A stretch of 64,000 nt of DNA from Arion vulgaris (Eukaryota > Mollusca > Gastropoda > Stylommatophora > Arionidae): positions 37,813,928-37,877,927 of the forward strand of contig CM036761.1 of NCBI GenBank assembly GCA_020796225.1, in the 5' to 3' direction. Below are positions 63,443 to 64,000 of this stretch, piece by piece. A program made the translations under genes and the position numbers. The notes beneath the pieces are model-generated. The model saw only the letters and a program-made list of their open reading frames with translations, was not told the origin of the DNA and did not search any database. Each line of letters begins with the position of its first letter. Positions within the stretch are counted from its first letter, which is position 1.

Positions 63443-63913
63443 GATTTTCTTTCCTGCATGTCTATCTTTAACAGTATCTTTCTTTTGCGTGTAATATTGC
63501 AGTATTTTATTGTTTCGTTTTGAACATGTCTCATGTTCTTTTATTTCAAATAAGACAAATTTCTCTTCTGCAAAGTAGTTTTTCTCGCTCGATTTTCGCC
63601 CCTGATCTACAGCTTATTTTTTATTTTTCCGACTCGAAGTGGTTTTTTTTCTTTCACAAAATGTCAGAAGCAAATATAATGAAATTGTTTCAATTTCTTA
63701 CGTTCTTGAAACATTTTTTCATCTTTTTCTCTTTGTCATGTTTCTTTTTCTTTTTTATTTCCTCTTCTGTTTCATTTTTAAAAATATTCTTTATGCAACT
63801 GTTCAACTTTTATTTTCTTTGCTTATTTATCTTTATTTTTCTTTGTTTGTTCTTTGAATATTTTTATAGTTTTCTTTATTGTCAGCAATACTATCTTCTT
63901 TGTACACTACATA
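63443..63913. other. T-rich intron, no recognisable feature
   Basis: Long pyrimidine-rich stretches (63640-63860), but no exon follows within the window. Confidence 0.45.
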
Positions 63914-64000
63914 GGTATCTCTGTGGCCTAGAGGTTAGTTACTTGTCTCTCGCGCTCAAGGTATCAGGTTCGTTCCTTCGTGGTGTCCATCTGGATATTT
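63914..64000 (+). mobile_element. SINE-F head, cut by the window end
   Basis: TCTCTGTGGCCTAGAGGTTA (A box), CAGGTTCGTTCCTTCG (B box) and CCATCTGGATATTT match the start of the SINE-F at 39843. The body continues beyond 64000. Confidence 0.75.

Noticed and set aside
57306..64000. Search for the next VGLUT exon
   Set aside because: No FGMEAT-like start or helix 9-12 sequence found; the intron seems to extend past the window.
1..64000. Endogenous virus or LTR retrotransposon
   Set aside because: No paired long terminal repeats, protease, integrase or capsid-like sequence was seen; reverse transcriptase pieces are all of non-LTR type.

Overview
This window looks like eukaryotic nuclear DNA, AT-rich and dense in repeats, from an invertebrate. 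The SINE and LINE landscape suggests a mollusc, probably a gastropod, but that is an inference that needs a database search. There is no bacterial-style gene packing, no CRISPR and no recognisable virus.

One host gene is recognisable. Six internal coding exons on the + strand (5859-5973, 12505-12592, 25425-25511, 45493-45623, 54463-54612, 57176-57305) have canonical AG/GT borders and matching phases. Together they give 701 nt, about 233 residues, of a vesicular glutamate transporter (VGLUT, SLC17A6/7/8 type) from transmembrane helix 3 to helix 8. The 5' exons (helices 1-2) lie before the window and the last exons (helices 9-12) after it, so nearly everything here is intron.

The introns are a museum of mobile DNA. 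I use working names. SINE-A and SINE-B share a head and carry a (GAA)n tail. SINE-E, G, H, J, K and L have tRNA-like heads. SINE-F is about 420 bp with a (TCAA)n tail. SINE-I is a repeat with a 'GCTAGTGCAGT' core. LINE copies are mostly 5'-truncated RTE-like reverse transcriptase ends, with several 3' tail types: (GAA)n, (GATG)n running into (TA)n, or none. Two other LINEs carry RNase H. DNA transposons are a 2.19-kb Tc1/mariner-type element with roughly 107-bp inverted repeats (21973-24161) and two hAT-like MITE families with 8-bp target duplications. Many insertions keep clear target-site duplications, so their order can be read. Examples are a LINE inside a LINE (37713-39195), a LINE inside a SINE-B (34490-34980), a LINE inside a SINE-F (25545-26430), a SINE-F inside a SINE-G (13380-13890), and a LINE and a SINE-H inside minisatellites.

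The most unusual theme is that several minisatellites are tandem expansions of internal pieces of mobile elements. The 47-bp array at 2555-3687 is the A-box region of the SINE-G head. The 33-bp array at 24838-25360 and the arrays at 50482-51060 come from SINE-I. The 48-bp array at 52595-53028 and the 22-bp array at 53572-53788 appear to be pieces of LINE reverse transcriptase coding sequence. A further 32-bp array (5992-6632), just inside the intron after the first exon, repeats a 5'-splice-site-like GTAAGT about 17 times.
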